DNA from: Prostheceraeus crozeri
Taxonomy: Eukaryota; Platyhelminthes; Polycladida; Euryleptidae
Direction: 5' to 3'
Assembly: GCA_907163375.1 (NCBI GenBank)
Contig: CAJQUW010004775.1
Location: 558,001 to 622,000, forward strand
DNA: 64,000 nucleotides
Positions 55,411-64,000 of the stretch are shown piece by piece. The notes beneath the pieces are model-generated. The model made no database searches, was not told where the DNA came from, and worked only from the letters and a program-made list of their open reading frames with translations. The first letter of the stretch is position 1, and each line of letters opens with the position of its first letter. The position numbers and the translations under genes were made by a program.

Positions 55411-56688
55411 ATGGAGTGTAAAACTTCCGGTTTTTGTTTGTTTGATCAACAAGCCATACAGGCAGATATTCTTAGTTCAAGTATTGTAGATTATCATCCT
55501 CGAACAGCTGAGAATGCTTGCCCCATTGAATTTGTTATTCCTGGTGGTAGTGATGACTACATAGATTTGAGTTATGCGATGGTTGATTTGAGGTTTAGGA
55601 TTCAGCAAGCAGATGGAATTGCTATTGACGATACACATAAAGTTGGACTGAACAATTTACCATTGACTACATTACTTCGCGATGTTTCTCTAACGATTGG
55701 AGAGCAGCAGGTGGAAGGTGGTCAAAGCGATTATCCCTATAAATCATATTTCAATCATGTATCACAGTTTCATCCAGCAGCACAAAAAAGTCATATGGAA
55801 GCCATGGGATGGTACAGAGATGAAGCAGGAAAATTTGATGTTGAAACAAACAGTGGCTTTGTAAAGCGATCTGCTATGATTAAAGATAGTAAAGTATGTC
55901 AGCTATATGGTCCGCTGAATTTAGACTTCTTTAGACAGTCAAAGTTTTTACTCTGTAATACCAGCATGCGACTCAAGCTGACATTGAATAAGCCTGAATT
56001 TGCGCTGAATGCATTTGGTAAAGTTGACAATTTTAGAATTCATGTGGAAGATATTGCACTTTACATTCGTCGAGTAGTACCGAATCCAAGTGTCATTAGA
56101 GGACATGCTGAAGGTCTTAACCGCCAAAATGCCATTTACCCCGTTCAGCATACAAAGCTTCTCACCTTTACAATTCCGAAAGATCAAAAGAGTTTCATGA
56201 AAGATGGCCTCTTTCCATCGGAAGCACCGAAGCTCCTCATGGTGGCAATGGTTGAAAATGATGCATTTAATGGTAATATAAAGAAGAATCCTTTCAATTT
56301 TAAACACAATCAGTTAAGTGAAATTGCTTTACGTGTAAATGGTGTGAGTCATCCTGGTCCACCCTACAAACCAGATTTTGCTGCGGATCAATTTATGCGC
56401 AGTTATGTTGATTTTATGGATGTCTTTGGCTTTTACAATACGGATGACACCAACGGACTCACTATGAAAGAGTTTAATAGTGGATATACTATTTATGCAT
56501 TTGATTTGACTGCTGACAGCGATATTAGTGCACCCTATCGTCAAGTGAACGTGCCTCATAATATTCGTTTGGATTTGACGTTCAAAAGAACACTACCTGA
56601 GACGATCAATGTATTAATTTATGCAGTCTTCGATTCAAACATTGAAATTACAAAGTATCGTGACGTGATTCTTCAGTATAATCGTTAA
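55411..56688 (+). CDS. Major capsid protein, double jelly-roll type
   Basis: 425 aa, of the family named after the worm protein F54H12.2. Visible landmarks are CPIEFVIPGGSDDYIDLSYA near residue 37, TLLRDVSLTIGEQQ, YPYKSYFN, GPLNLDFFRQSKFLL and the C-terminal IRLDLTFKRTLPETINVLIY. The protein forms two jelly-roll domains that build pseudo-hexameric capsomers. Its presence supports the view that Polintons derive from capsid-forming viruses. It sits between a basic virion protein and the protease, the usual morphogenesis block. Confidence 0.85.
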   Translation: MECKTSGFCLFDQQAIQADILSSSIVDYHPRTAENACPIEFVIPGGSDDYIDLSYAMVDLRFRIQQADGIAIDDTHKVGLNNLPLTTLLRDVSLTIGEQQVEGGQSDYPYKSYFNHVSQFHPAAQKSHMEAMGWYRDEAGKFDVETNSGFVKRSAMIKDSKVCQLYGPLNLDFFRQSKFLLCNTSMRLKLTLNKPEFALNAFGKVDNFRIHVEDIALYIRRVVPNPSVIRGHAEGLNRQNAIYPVQHTKLLTFTIPKDQKSFMKDGLFPSEAPKLLMVAMVENDAFNGNIKKNPFNFKHNQLSEIALRVNGVSHPGPPYKPDFAADQFMRSYVDFMDVFGFYNTDDTNGLTMKEFNSGYTIYAFDLTADSDISAPYRQVNVPHNIRLDLTFKRTLPETINVLIYAVFDSNIEITKYRDVILQYNR

Positions 56689-57151
56689 TGAGTTGGTTGA
56701 CTGCTGACGATATTAAGACTAAAGTGCAGCGTAATGCAGATGAAGCGACGTTGAAAGCTTTCGATAATGTCTATTCGCTCGATACCTTACCACCTGCAGT
56801 AAATCACTATCCCATCTTTATTGTGCTAAACACTCATTCGCAGAATTTAGGCGGTGAGCATTGGAAAGCGATCTTTATTGGAGAAGACCGACGTGGTGAA
56901 CTATTTGACTCTCTTGCGCTCAACCTCCAAATATACCAACACAGCAGTGGTTGAGAAAACATACGCGTCAATATCAGCGAAATGAACGCATACTACAACA
57001 TCCACTTTCATCAACGTGTGGTGCTTTTGTACTGTACTTCATCTTAAAACGTTTACATGTATCTCGATTTGTATCTGTTATTCAAAACTTTTCATGCAAT
57101 CCATCCTCTAATGAAAAAATGATCTGTAAGTTCTATCATGATTTGAAATAA
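56688..57151 (+). CDS. Adenovirus-type cysteine protease (PRO), degraded
   Basis: GGEHWKAIFIGEDRRGELFDSL holds the catalytic His and acidic residue, and PLSSTCGAFVLYFIL holds the nucleophilic Cys in its standard S-x-x-CG setting. The enzyme would mature capsid proteins. The start overlaps the capsid stop (TAATG). This gene carries one of the breaks counted for the element as a whole. Confidence 0.8.
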
Positions 57152-57184
57152 AAACATCATGTTGGAAAAATTGTTTTTTATTTT
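57147..57184. terminator. Overlapping polyadenylation signals, both strands
   Basis: AATAAA stands at the end of the plus-strand morphogenesis block (about 57149). Its mirror TTTATT just to the right (about 57177) is a polyadenylation signal for the minus-strand block ending at 57178. The convergent genes therefore meet in a compact shared 3' region. Confidence 0.55.
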
Positions 57185-57723
57185 ACAATCCGCTGGGTAC
57201 GTACATACTCGATGAGATAGTCTAGAATCACATTTGCTCGTACATGAGATTTTAGTCCAGTAATGATCACTTTACTATTATGAAAGATTGCAACATGCAC
57301 AGGTAACCAACAACTAATGAGAGCTGCAGGAAAAAGTTCGGGTTCATAACACAAATTGTAACTGCTGGTATGAATCTTCAAAAATGATACACTTTCACTC
57401 AATTGAGTAGAGATCACCATATTGTCCACAGTCAGATTCGACATCACACACCTCTCCCTCTTCCATATCCGACGTAGTAGTCTCTGTAGCTCTAAGCGCA
57501 TTGACTGCGCCAATGAATGAGAAAGGGCGCCGAAAATCTGTACAGTTCCATTTGGGAAGAGTTGAAAATTCCGTGAATTGTTCATCTTCACCACTAACAT
57601 TTGAGGTCGGCCCGGGTAATACTTGCTGTTTGGAAGGTGTTGGTGTAATGTTGTGAGATCGATTTTGGTGTAGAGTCTGAAGCGACGGAGAATGTTGACG
57701 ATGGTGTAGCGATGGCGCTTCAT
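57178..57723 (-). CDS. TATA-binding-protein-like protein
   Basis: 181 aa from ATG, the size of the TBP core. Two homologous halves match the TBP pseudo-repeats. Repeat 1 (about 6-88) has IDLTTLHQHLPNSKYYPGRP and LFPNGTVQIFGALS. Repeat 2 (about 97-175) has TVDNMVIS, YEPELFPAALI, AIFHNSKVIITGLKS. TBP counterparts are QNMVGS, YEPELFPGLIY, LIFVSGKVVLTGAK. Three of the four DNA-intercalating phenylalanine positions of TBP can be recognised (LFPNG, ELFPA, AIFHN). TBP binds and bends TATA DNA to start transcription. It is in one block with PC4-like genes. TBP-like proteins exist in some large DNA viruses; I know of none in the standard Polinton set. Confidence 0.75.
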   Translation of the reverse strand: MKRHRYTIVNILRRFRLYTKIDLTTLHQHLPNSKYYPGRPQMLVVKMNNSRNFQLFPNGTVQIFGALSHSLAQSMRLELQRLLRRIWKRERCVMSNLTVDNMVISTQLSESVSFLKIHTSSYNLCYEPELFPAALISCWLPVHVAIFHNSKVIITGLKSHVRANVILDYLIEYVRTQRIVK

Positions 57724-58045
57724 GATGAAAAAATGAGTAAATTGAGCAATGTACCTTCCTTTTATACTTTTCCCAACTACCTTGATGAAATGTGAAGTTA
57801 GTATGAAGTTGGGAATGATAGAGTTGAATTCGCCGATTGTTGACGCGCAACCAGATGCGATTTCCAATACGTGAATGTCTTTTCATATAGAAGTATTTCA
57901 AATCCTTCATGATATGATGTAGAGATTGAAAATGACGATAAGATAAAGCAAACTCTCTTCTCAAATGTCCAGTTGAATCTTTGAAATAGACGTTTCGATC
58001 ATGATCCGTTTCAATGCGTTGTAGGGAATCTAATTTCCAACTCAT
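57395..58045 (-). CDS. PC4-like protein 1, tail overlapping the TBP-like gene
   Basis: 216 aa from ATG. The first 110 residues are a paralogue of the neighbour at 58068-58424: WKLDSLQRIETDHDRNVYF, FALSYRHFQSLHHIMKDLKY, WEKYKRKVHCSIYSF. The pattern (strand, strand, GxVxF, then hydrophobic-L-x3-(F/W)-x2-L helix) matches the PC4/Sub1 single-stranded-DNA-binding fold, where the human protein has LRYVSV, GKVLIDI and GISLNPEQWSQL. The last ~105 residues are read from DNA that also encodes the start of the TBP-like protein in another frame. This acidic tail (DMEEGEVCDVESD) may be a genuine overlap or chance. PC4 proteins assist polymerase II initiation and bind single strands. Confidence 0.5.
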   Translation of the reverse strand: MSWKLDSLQRIETDHDRNVYFKDSTGHLRREFALSYRHFQSLHHIMKDLKYFYMKRHSRIGNRIWLRVNNRRIQLYHSQLHTNFTFHQGSWEKYKRKVHCSIYSFFHHEAPSLHHRQHSPSLQTLHQNRSHNITPTPSKQQVLPGPTSNVSGEDEQFTEFSTLPKWNCTDFRRPFSFIGAVNALRATETTTSDMEEGEVCDVESDCGQYGDLYSIE

Positions 58046-58067
58046 GGTGCGTGGTAGTCATGTCTGA

Positions 58068-58424
58068 TTAAGATTTGCATAGTAGGGCGATGAACTCACG
58101 ACGAATAAATGTCATGATGGAGCGATGTATGTATCTTCTATACTTCTCCCAATTGTATTTGCGAAATGAGAAACAGTTTGCGGTATGAGAATGGCAGATT
58201 TGAATTTCATTGTTGCAACGTTGAAGCCAAACTTGATCACCCAAGGAGATGAATCTTAATGTTTCAAAATATTCCAAATCCCTCATGATATCATTGAGGT
58301 TGACAAATTGTCGCCATGTTAATGTAATACCTATTGATGTATGACCATGAGAATTTTTGAAATGTACGTTTCCATCACGATTAACTCTGATATATTGTAG
58401 AGAGTCCAAAATCCAAGTCTTCAT
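58068..58424 (-). CDS. PC4-like protein 2
   Basis: 118 aa from the ATG at 58424. WILDSLQYIRVNRDGNVHF, then GITLTWRQFVNLNDIMRDLE, aligns to its neighbour at about 40% by eye and to the PC4 layout noted there. The second half (WLQRCNNEIQICHSHTANCF, NWEKYRRYIHRSIMTF) is shared only by the two paralogues and looks like a further small domain. It is divergent from the plus-strand gene at 58460 with only 35 bases between starts, so the intergenic region must hold two promoters. The PC4 assignment is tentative. Confidence 0.5.
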   Translation of the reverse strand: MKTWILDSLQYIRVNRDGNVHFKNSHGHTSIGITLTWRQFVNLNDIMRDLEYFETLRFISLGDQVWLQRCNNEIQICHSHTANCFSFRKYNWEKYRRYIHRSIMTFIRREFIALLCKS

Positions 58425-58459
58425 GATGTTATGCAAAGCCGCAGATCAGCAATATAAAA

Positions 58460-59854
58460 ATGTCGTTTTATCATATTTTGCTTAGCAATGCGGCCGCAAA
58501 TAGATTTGCTTGTAATCGAGCCGCACTCTTTTCTACTCCCATTGATCATACACAACAGCTAAATGGAAAGTGGGAAGTGGGCGTCACTCAACTTGTTCAT
58601 AGCAACTGTGTCTATACTTTTGAGACTGAGGTGATGACTATTAATATGGGACGCACAGCTGCTTACCAATGTGAAAAGGGCTGCCGAGTATACATTCCAC
58701 AGTGGCCAAAGAAAGATCTCTTATCATGTAAAAAGTTTATATATGATTTCCTGAATAAAGCGTGTAAACATATTGTCCAATTTACTCCGCACAATGATGA
58801 TCATAATTATGTACATCATGTAGTTGAGAAAGATTGGATTGTTGGTTTAAGTCCAACTTTAAGAAATGATTTAGGTTACCTCGCTAGCGCCTTAACAAGC
58901 TATGATAATTATAACGTTAATTACCACCCAAGTGGTCATAAACAGTTAATATATCGAAAGGAAGCTTACTATGTAGATCTTATTCCAAGAAATGAGAAGA
59001 CGTTGGTGAAGAAGATTGTGATTAAGCCAAGAAAGACAAACATGACTCCTGAAACATTATTGAAGAAATTTAATTATCTCCTTCGAGTTGATGGTAAACA
59101 AGGGGCAACATTGACTTATATCAAATCATCTAATCATATTGCAATAAGTAAATTAAATGATGATGATCTAGTATTAGTTTGTTCAAAAGATTTTCATCAG
59201 TTCTTACGACATCGTTCTGCAGCTGTTCATGGAAAATTTGATATGCAACATTTGCCATGTAAAAGGTCAAATCAATTTGATACAGAATGGACCGTATCTT
59301 CTTACAGAAAGTGTGTAGAGCCTTTAGGTGTTATCTTACATGAAACAAGAGTGTCGATGCCTCGCATTATTACTTCAGTTAAATTGGTTGTAGATTGTTT
59401 AAATGAAGTGATTAATAAGCAACATATCTCATTTTCTGAAAAAGAAGGTCCTTTGTCTCTCACTATAAGTGGAAAAGGTATTGAACTAATTATGGATAAA
59501 ATTCTAATGGATATTTTGGGTTTTGATCAAAATATCTTTAAAAGTGGTACTGTAACCAAAGCTAGCGCAGACATGTCGCTATCGCGTCGTATTAACTATT
59601 TTCAGATATACTCCAATATTGGTGAAGATGTACGTGTGGGAGATGTTGAAGCTCCATTGCTAGCAATGATACCATACCAGCCAAAAAGCTGCAGTATTTT
59701 ATCTGAGCATACTTTTAAGAAAGATTATACAAGGCTGAAATCAAACTACATCCCACAAATTGATATTGCAATTTATGACGATGCTGGTGCGTTGATTCCT
59801 TTTCATAAAGATGCTGTAACAAGTATCACACTCCATTTCCGAATGAAGAGTTAG
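58460..59854 (+). CDS. Polinton penton/fibre-like minor capsid protein
   Basis: 464 aa. The N-terminus SFYHILLSNAAANRF followed by QQLNGKWEVGVTQLVHSN is the conserved opening of a large family in metazoan Polintons (LPSN ... L-x-G-x-WEVG). The C-terminus YSNIGEDVRVGDVEAPLL, YIPQIDIAIYDDAGALIPF and TLHFRMKS is its usual ending. The family is thought to supply vertex or fibre proteins of the virion; this is by family resemblance. The next gene is a paralogue. Confidence 0.6.
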   Translation: MSFYHILLSNAAANRFACNRAALFSTPIDHTQQLNGKWEVGVTQLVHSNCVYTFETEVMTINMGRTAAYQCEKGCRVYIPQWPKKDLLSCKKFIYDFLNKACKHIVQFTPHNDDHNYVHHVVEKDWIVGLSPTLRNDLGYLASALTSYDNYNVNYHPSGHKQLIYRKEAYYVDLIPRNEKTLVKKIVIKPRKTNMTPETLLKKFNYLLRVDGKQGATLTYIKSSNHIAISKLNDDDLVLVCSKDFHQFLRHRSAAVHGKFDMQHLPCKRSNQFDTEWTVSSYRKCVEPLGVILHETRVSMPRIITSVKLVVDCLNEVINKQHISFSEKEGPLSLTISGKGIELIMDKILMDILGFDQNIFKSGTVTKASADMSLSRRINYFQIYSNIGEDVRVGDVEAPLLAMIPYQPKSCSILSEHTFKKDYTRLKSNYIPQIDIAIYDDAGALIPFHKDAVTSITLHFRMKS

Positions 59855-59894
59855 TGCAAAAGTATGCTAATATATTTTTTCCAATGTGATTAGT

Positions 59895-61390
59895 ATGGAA
59901 AGTGAAAATGGAGATTCGTTTCTAATTTACTTACCCAGTAATGCTTCTATGAATAAATTTCCCAAAAATAAACCATCAGACTTTCGAGTAGAATTAAATC
60001 GCTCACTACATCTAGAAGGTGAATGGGAAGTAGGTGTTTCTAGTATTTGCTATGATAGCAATATTCAGAATGTGAATGATTTGGAAGAAATGATATTGAC
60101 TCCTCGCACCCATAATGGAATAACGATGAATAATGCATTCCAGTTCCCATACAATTTAACGGCAGATGGAAAGTTGAACTATGAATGGATTCAGATAAAA
60201 TCAGATTATTATGCTCCATTTGGGAATGAGAAAATTATTAAGGCGTTCAATAGTGGTAATACTTCCATCATGAAGAATAAGGATCAGAAAGTTTATGAGT
60301 TTACTATCTATCATTGGAGTGGGAGACAGTTCCTTCGCTTTCATTCTTTTACTAAAGGTCTTACACTGAGGTTGGATAATGAATTCTATCCACATCTCGG
60401 TTTTGGCCATGGACTACATCTAACGTCAATTGCTACTGCAAATGTTAAAAAAGTTTATTCAAATCGAATCAACAAATTTCATTATAAATTTAAAATATTT
60501 GATGAAGATGTTGTAGAATGTGAAGAACGCATCATTTTGAAAAAGCGTGGTGTTCAACCTTTATCACTTATTGAGTTAGTAAAACGATGGAATGAGACTG
60601 TGGGTAAGAAGTATGGAGAGAAAATTATGGCGGACAAAGATAAGTTGGTTATTAAGCTCCAACCTTGCGTCATTTTGTAAGACATTATACACCTATTATT
60701 GGAAGCGGTGTGGTGTATGCTTCTCATGAATATTGCACTAAAGCTGATTCAGTTAATGATGAATGGTGGGTGGACATCTATGGTGATCGCATCAAGAAAA
60801 TTTACCAGTCTTATCAAGAATCTAAAGTTGCTATCAATATAATGCCGCGTCTATATCATACAGTTGAAAGCTTCATTCATGTAGTAAATCCTTATATACA
60901 ACAGAAGTTGAAGCATGTGATGAAAAGTAAATATGATGTAAAGACACACCACATTTCGTTTTCAATTGAAAATCAACGCGTTGTTCTGAAACTGGGTGAT
61001 GACATTCAATGTCAATTGAGTAAAAATTTGAAAAAAATCTTTCGCTTTTCAATGCTACAAAATATGTTTACTGCTGCGCATACGATTTGTATAGAAACAC
61101 CAATGACACTTGATAAACATGAACAACACCTTTACATTCAAAGTGATTTGATTCTACCTATTTCTGTTGGCGAGGAAAAAGAACACATTTTACGTGATTT
61201 CATTCATGATAAGGATGCTTTATATGGAATAGTCGAGGAGATGTTTCAACCTGATTTCTACCATCCTGTTATCAAACAAACTATACCCTTACCCTCTATT
61301 TCTATCAAAATTACAAATGGTCTACATGAGTTCATCCATGTCAAAGATACTAAATCTCTCGTACTTTTAGTGTTTCGGAAAACAAAGTAA
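59895..61390 (+). CDS. Second penton/fibre-like protein, paralogue, degraded
   Basis: Begins at the ATG at 59895 with DSFLIYLPSNASMNKFPKN and LHLEGEWEVGVSSICYDSN, the same opening as the 58460 gene. The far end keeps SDLILPISVGEEKEHILRDF and LPSISIKITNGLHEFI, also matching the paralogue's C-terminal layout. The similarity over the whole length shows an old tandem duplication. It carries one of the breaks counted for the element as a whole. Confidence 0.6.
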
Positions 61391-61569
61391 AGTCATTGTG
61401 ATATGTTTATTGAAATAAAAATATGTGTATGAAAAAGTCTTTTCACAGATATAGGGGGAATGGGGTGACTGTAGGCATATATTCACAAGGAAGAAACAAT
61501 CTAATGCCATACATAAAACAACCATGTGTATCTACAAAAAGCAACATCAAAATACTGAGTTAAAGTTGA

Positions 61570-64000
61570 TTATACTAAGACGTCTCCTGAATGTGGTAGC
61601 GTGAGTTTTATTCTTTTGGGTGGAGGTATGTTTGTGTCAGGATGTCCATGTGGAAGAGATGTGTTATGTCCTATCCAACACCTCTTATCCTCCCATGCTG
61701 AAAGCGCTCGTTTCTTGAACGTGTGCGTTTTCACAGTATGAACTTGAGATTTTAAGATTGTCATATTGACAAACGTTATAGTTTTATTTTTATAGGCCTT
61801 CTTATAGGAGCGATGTTTCATTTTATGAACAATGGATTTTGATATACCTTTAGCACGCTTAATACTATCTGCACATTCTTTTAGTTTCATGGAATACATT
61901 TTAGGACGTGGGAGAATCATTTCATCTATTTCCTTTCCTGCTGTTTCATCCTTTAAACAACCAAACAACCTTTATTCTGTATGGAATAGAGTGGATGAGT
62001 GGGATTGTAGTTAGATGTGTCGAAATACTTTTCTAATGACTTAGCTACTTCTTTAAAATTTAAATCTTTTTGAGTGGTAATACCTAAGAAGAAACTATCT
62101 GTATCACCACTCAACAAACGAACCTCTTTTACGAGAGGACATGGTTTTAGTACTTTATAAAAGAGTTGGTACATTTCAAGCTTAGAGTAATCTAGTACAG
62201 CTTGGCCAATATAGATGGGCTTGCACAACTCAACTTCAGATTTTATCATTTTAGCACCTACAAGGTCCTCATCGATAATGTCTCTATCGATGAATAGAGG
62301 TGATGAGGTCAATTTGTGATATTTTTGATCATCAATGACTAGTGTATAGTTTACACGTTTTCTAACATCCTCCATCGTCTTACCAAATAGACTATTATTC
62401 TTATACTTACAAAAATCTTTTTCAAAATTATTTTGGGCTAGTGCACGTTTCTGGCTGTTGCTATCAATATATGGTTTGAGGAAGGCTTTCTGTCTAAATT
62501 TGATGATGCGGTGAACTGACTTTAAAAGCATGCCCATTTTTAAATAGAATTTTAGTATGCAGAAGTGCACGAGATAATTTTTCTTATCATATTGGGTGAG
62601 TAAAAGTTTGCGGCATGGTTTATACCTTGGCTGTCCACACTCTGTTAAGTTATCATGAAATTGTGACATGAATGGTGAAAACATATCTTCAGTCACTTCA
62701 CCAGATTCAGGTGCGAGTGGGAAATCAGCAGTTTTATTTTTGATACTATTTGGATTAATCAAATCCACTTCAAAATAATATCCCCAATCACCTTCATCTG
62801 GAATTGCTAGTATGTTTGAAGGGTTGGAGTAATACTCAAGCTCATCTTGTTTTAACCAACTAAACTCGGAATGAGGTAGTGGTTTAGACAGTGAACTGCC
62901 ATATAAATTATTTTGGTCATAGTACTTTAGGTGGATATGATCATCACCTACTGTTTCAGATTTTATATGATGTTTATTTACAAATGTGAGACCACCGCGT
63001 ATTCCGCGCTCAAATATGTTATACATCTCGGGATCTTGTAAGAGATGAATGGTCTCACCAGTCATTTTAAAGGCTGATTTAAGGGACATGGCTGGTAGAC
63101 TGACAAAGTGGATAGGATCTAATTTGTCTTCTTCTAATGCCACTCGTCGAAATTCCTGAAAGACATCAGCCAGCAAAATGACATCTAATTCTAAGTAAGC
63201 GATCATATAATCGCCAAACGTTTCACAAACAAATTTTGTCCATGCCTCTTGAGCATGTTCATGATCCTCTACTGGACAATCTTCACCCGTCAAATCGTTT
63301 TGGAATTTATCAATGGAAGGAAGGGTTGTTTCATTTAGTTTAGACATTGAGCTAAAATACGCATAGGGAAAGACTCCCTTGCGAGTGTTCATGTCATCTG
63401 TTAAATTTGGATAGTGTTTCTTCAAAGTTTGACTATGTGGAAGAAACTTGAGATTACGAACGAGAGAAGCTAGTGACGCTGACATGAATTGAAATGAATC
63501 TAAAAATTTTATTTCGAAGAAGACTGTCTTATTTTCTTTAGTTTTATCTACTGGTACTTTTGCTGTCATTGCCATGAATTTTTCTCTCGTTTGCGCTATT
63601 ACATTAAACTGCCACGATTTCATCTGGCTCAACCCTCCTTTTATGAGCATATGACTGTCATAGCTCTTAAAGTTATGAAAAATGACGGGTAGTACACGAC
63701 GTCTCAACCTATGTGAAAAGTTACATTTGGAGCAGAGTGCGTTTCTAAATATACCAGTGATGTGATCATGATCACGCACTTTCTTGATTTTATCGTCATC
63801 AAACGTTTTGTGACATTTAGGGCACGACGTGCAACTTTCAAATTTCTGTTTGTCTTCATCTGACATATGTAGTGACTTACGCTGCAATTGGGAATCATAT
63901 GATTCTTGAAATTTAGCAGCTTTATCGAGAAAATCTAGAAATTGTGAAATACAATCTTCACCTTGCCAAGTATGCATTTTGTTTTGCCTATTTCTAAAGT
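61570..64000 (-). CDS. Protein-primed DNA polymerase B (pPolB), partial
   Basis: Runs off the right edge, so the N-terminal part is not seen. In order: a zinc/endonuclease-VII-like module (SCPKCHKTF, RDHDHITG, ALCSKCNFSHR); an exonuclease-like VIFHNFKSYDSHML and LDVILLADVFQEF; then polymerase motif A as KYYDQNNLYGSSL, motif B as KYKNNSLFGKTMED, and motif C as SGDTDSFFLG. The C-terminal segment follows (GCLKDETAGKEIDEMI, PRPKMYSMKLKE). All catalytic motifs are recognisable. The polymerase replicates the element from protein-primed ends. It lies at the end opposite the integrase block, on the minus strand, as is normal. It carries one of the breaks counted for the element. Confidence 0.92.

Larger units (their letters stand above)
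47708..64000. mobile_element. Polinton (Maverick), right end outside window
   Basis: Carries the family's defining set: protein-primed DNA polymerase B, integrase, A32-like packaging ATPase, adenovirus-type protease, double-jelly-roll-type major capsid protein and further virion proteins. The left border is uncertain. AGTAGTAAGTAAATC at 47708 is a candidate terminus because Polinton ends begin with AGT, but the right terminal repeat and target duplication lie beyond the window. The ~280-bp tandem array at 47985-49170 is probably subterminal. As a fossil it is comparatively young: most genes are open over their full length and I count about four breaks in view. Gene order is a left plus-strand block, a short minus block, a plus block, then the polymerase on minus. 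Confidence 0.9.

Noticed and set aside
57395-57723. Reading the overlapping tail of PC4-like protein 1 as the only real frame and dismissing the TBP-like frame
   Set aside because: The TBP-like frame has strong family-specific matches in both repeats, while the tail has none. The overlap is left as unresolved.
1-64000. LTR retrotransposon, CRISPR array, rRNA or bacterial operon
   Set aside because: No long terminal repeats with gag-pol motifs, no regularly spaced short repeats with unique spacers and no rRNA-like sequence were seen.

Overview
The window looks like animal nuclear DNA, probably from a marine invertebrate. It is AT-rich, intergenic, and made almost entirely of transposable elements in several states of decay: LINEs, hAT, mariner, MITEs, foldback elements, SINE heads and a Polinton. 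No host gene can be identified with confidence. The 8-bp palindrome TAGGCCTA is strongly over-represented; I associate this with echinoderm and related deuterostome genomes, but that assignment is a low-confidence inference.

Left edge (1-2.7 kb): an unassigned, possibly virus-like gene cluster. It holds a small hydrophobic protein, a 75-aa peptide ending in a PCNA-binding (PIP-box) motif, a divergent 219-aa helical protein, a 101-bp tandem array with a hairpin in every unit, and a second copy of one gene start. From 2.7 to 47.7 kb lies a graveyard of mobile elements. It contains two LINEs plus a LINE fragment, a near full-length hAT transposase gene with two in-frame stops, a DD34D mariner, and several non-autonomous hAT elements with readable 8-bp target duplications. 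It also has two foldback elements with near-perfect arms, two head-to-tail TIR elements sharing one 7-bp target repeat, a foldback-MITE pair, and three copies of a ~990-bp TA-target MITE. One of those MITEs sits inside a LINE endonuclease gene and another inside a hAT gene.

Right edge (about 47.7 kb to the end): most of a Polinton (Maverick), cut by the window edge. It has ~280-bp subterminal tandem repeats, a CCAAT/TATA promoter, and the full family core: protein-primed DNA polymerase B, retroviral-like integrase, packaging ATPase, adenovirus-type cysteine protease, major capsid protein and associated virion proteins. It is a relatively young fossil with about four breaks in view.

The most interesting content is the accessory cargo of the Polinton. 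A minus-strand block encodes a 181-aa protein with the two-repeat layout of TATA-binding protein (TBP), next to two paralogous proteins that resemble the transcription cofactor PC4/Sub1. The plus-strand block also carries a DEDDh-type exonuclease candidate, two zinc-binding proteins (one membrane-anchored RING), and a separate gene resembling the domain usually found ahead of the Polinton polymerase. Together with the strong TATA promoter, this suggests an element that carried some of its own transcription-initiation machinery. I know of no standard Polinton gene list that includes TBP.
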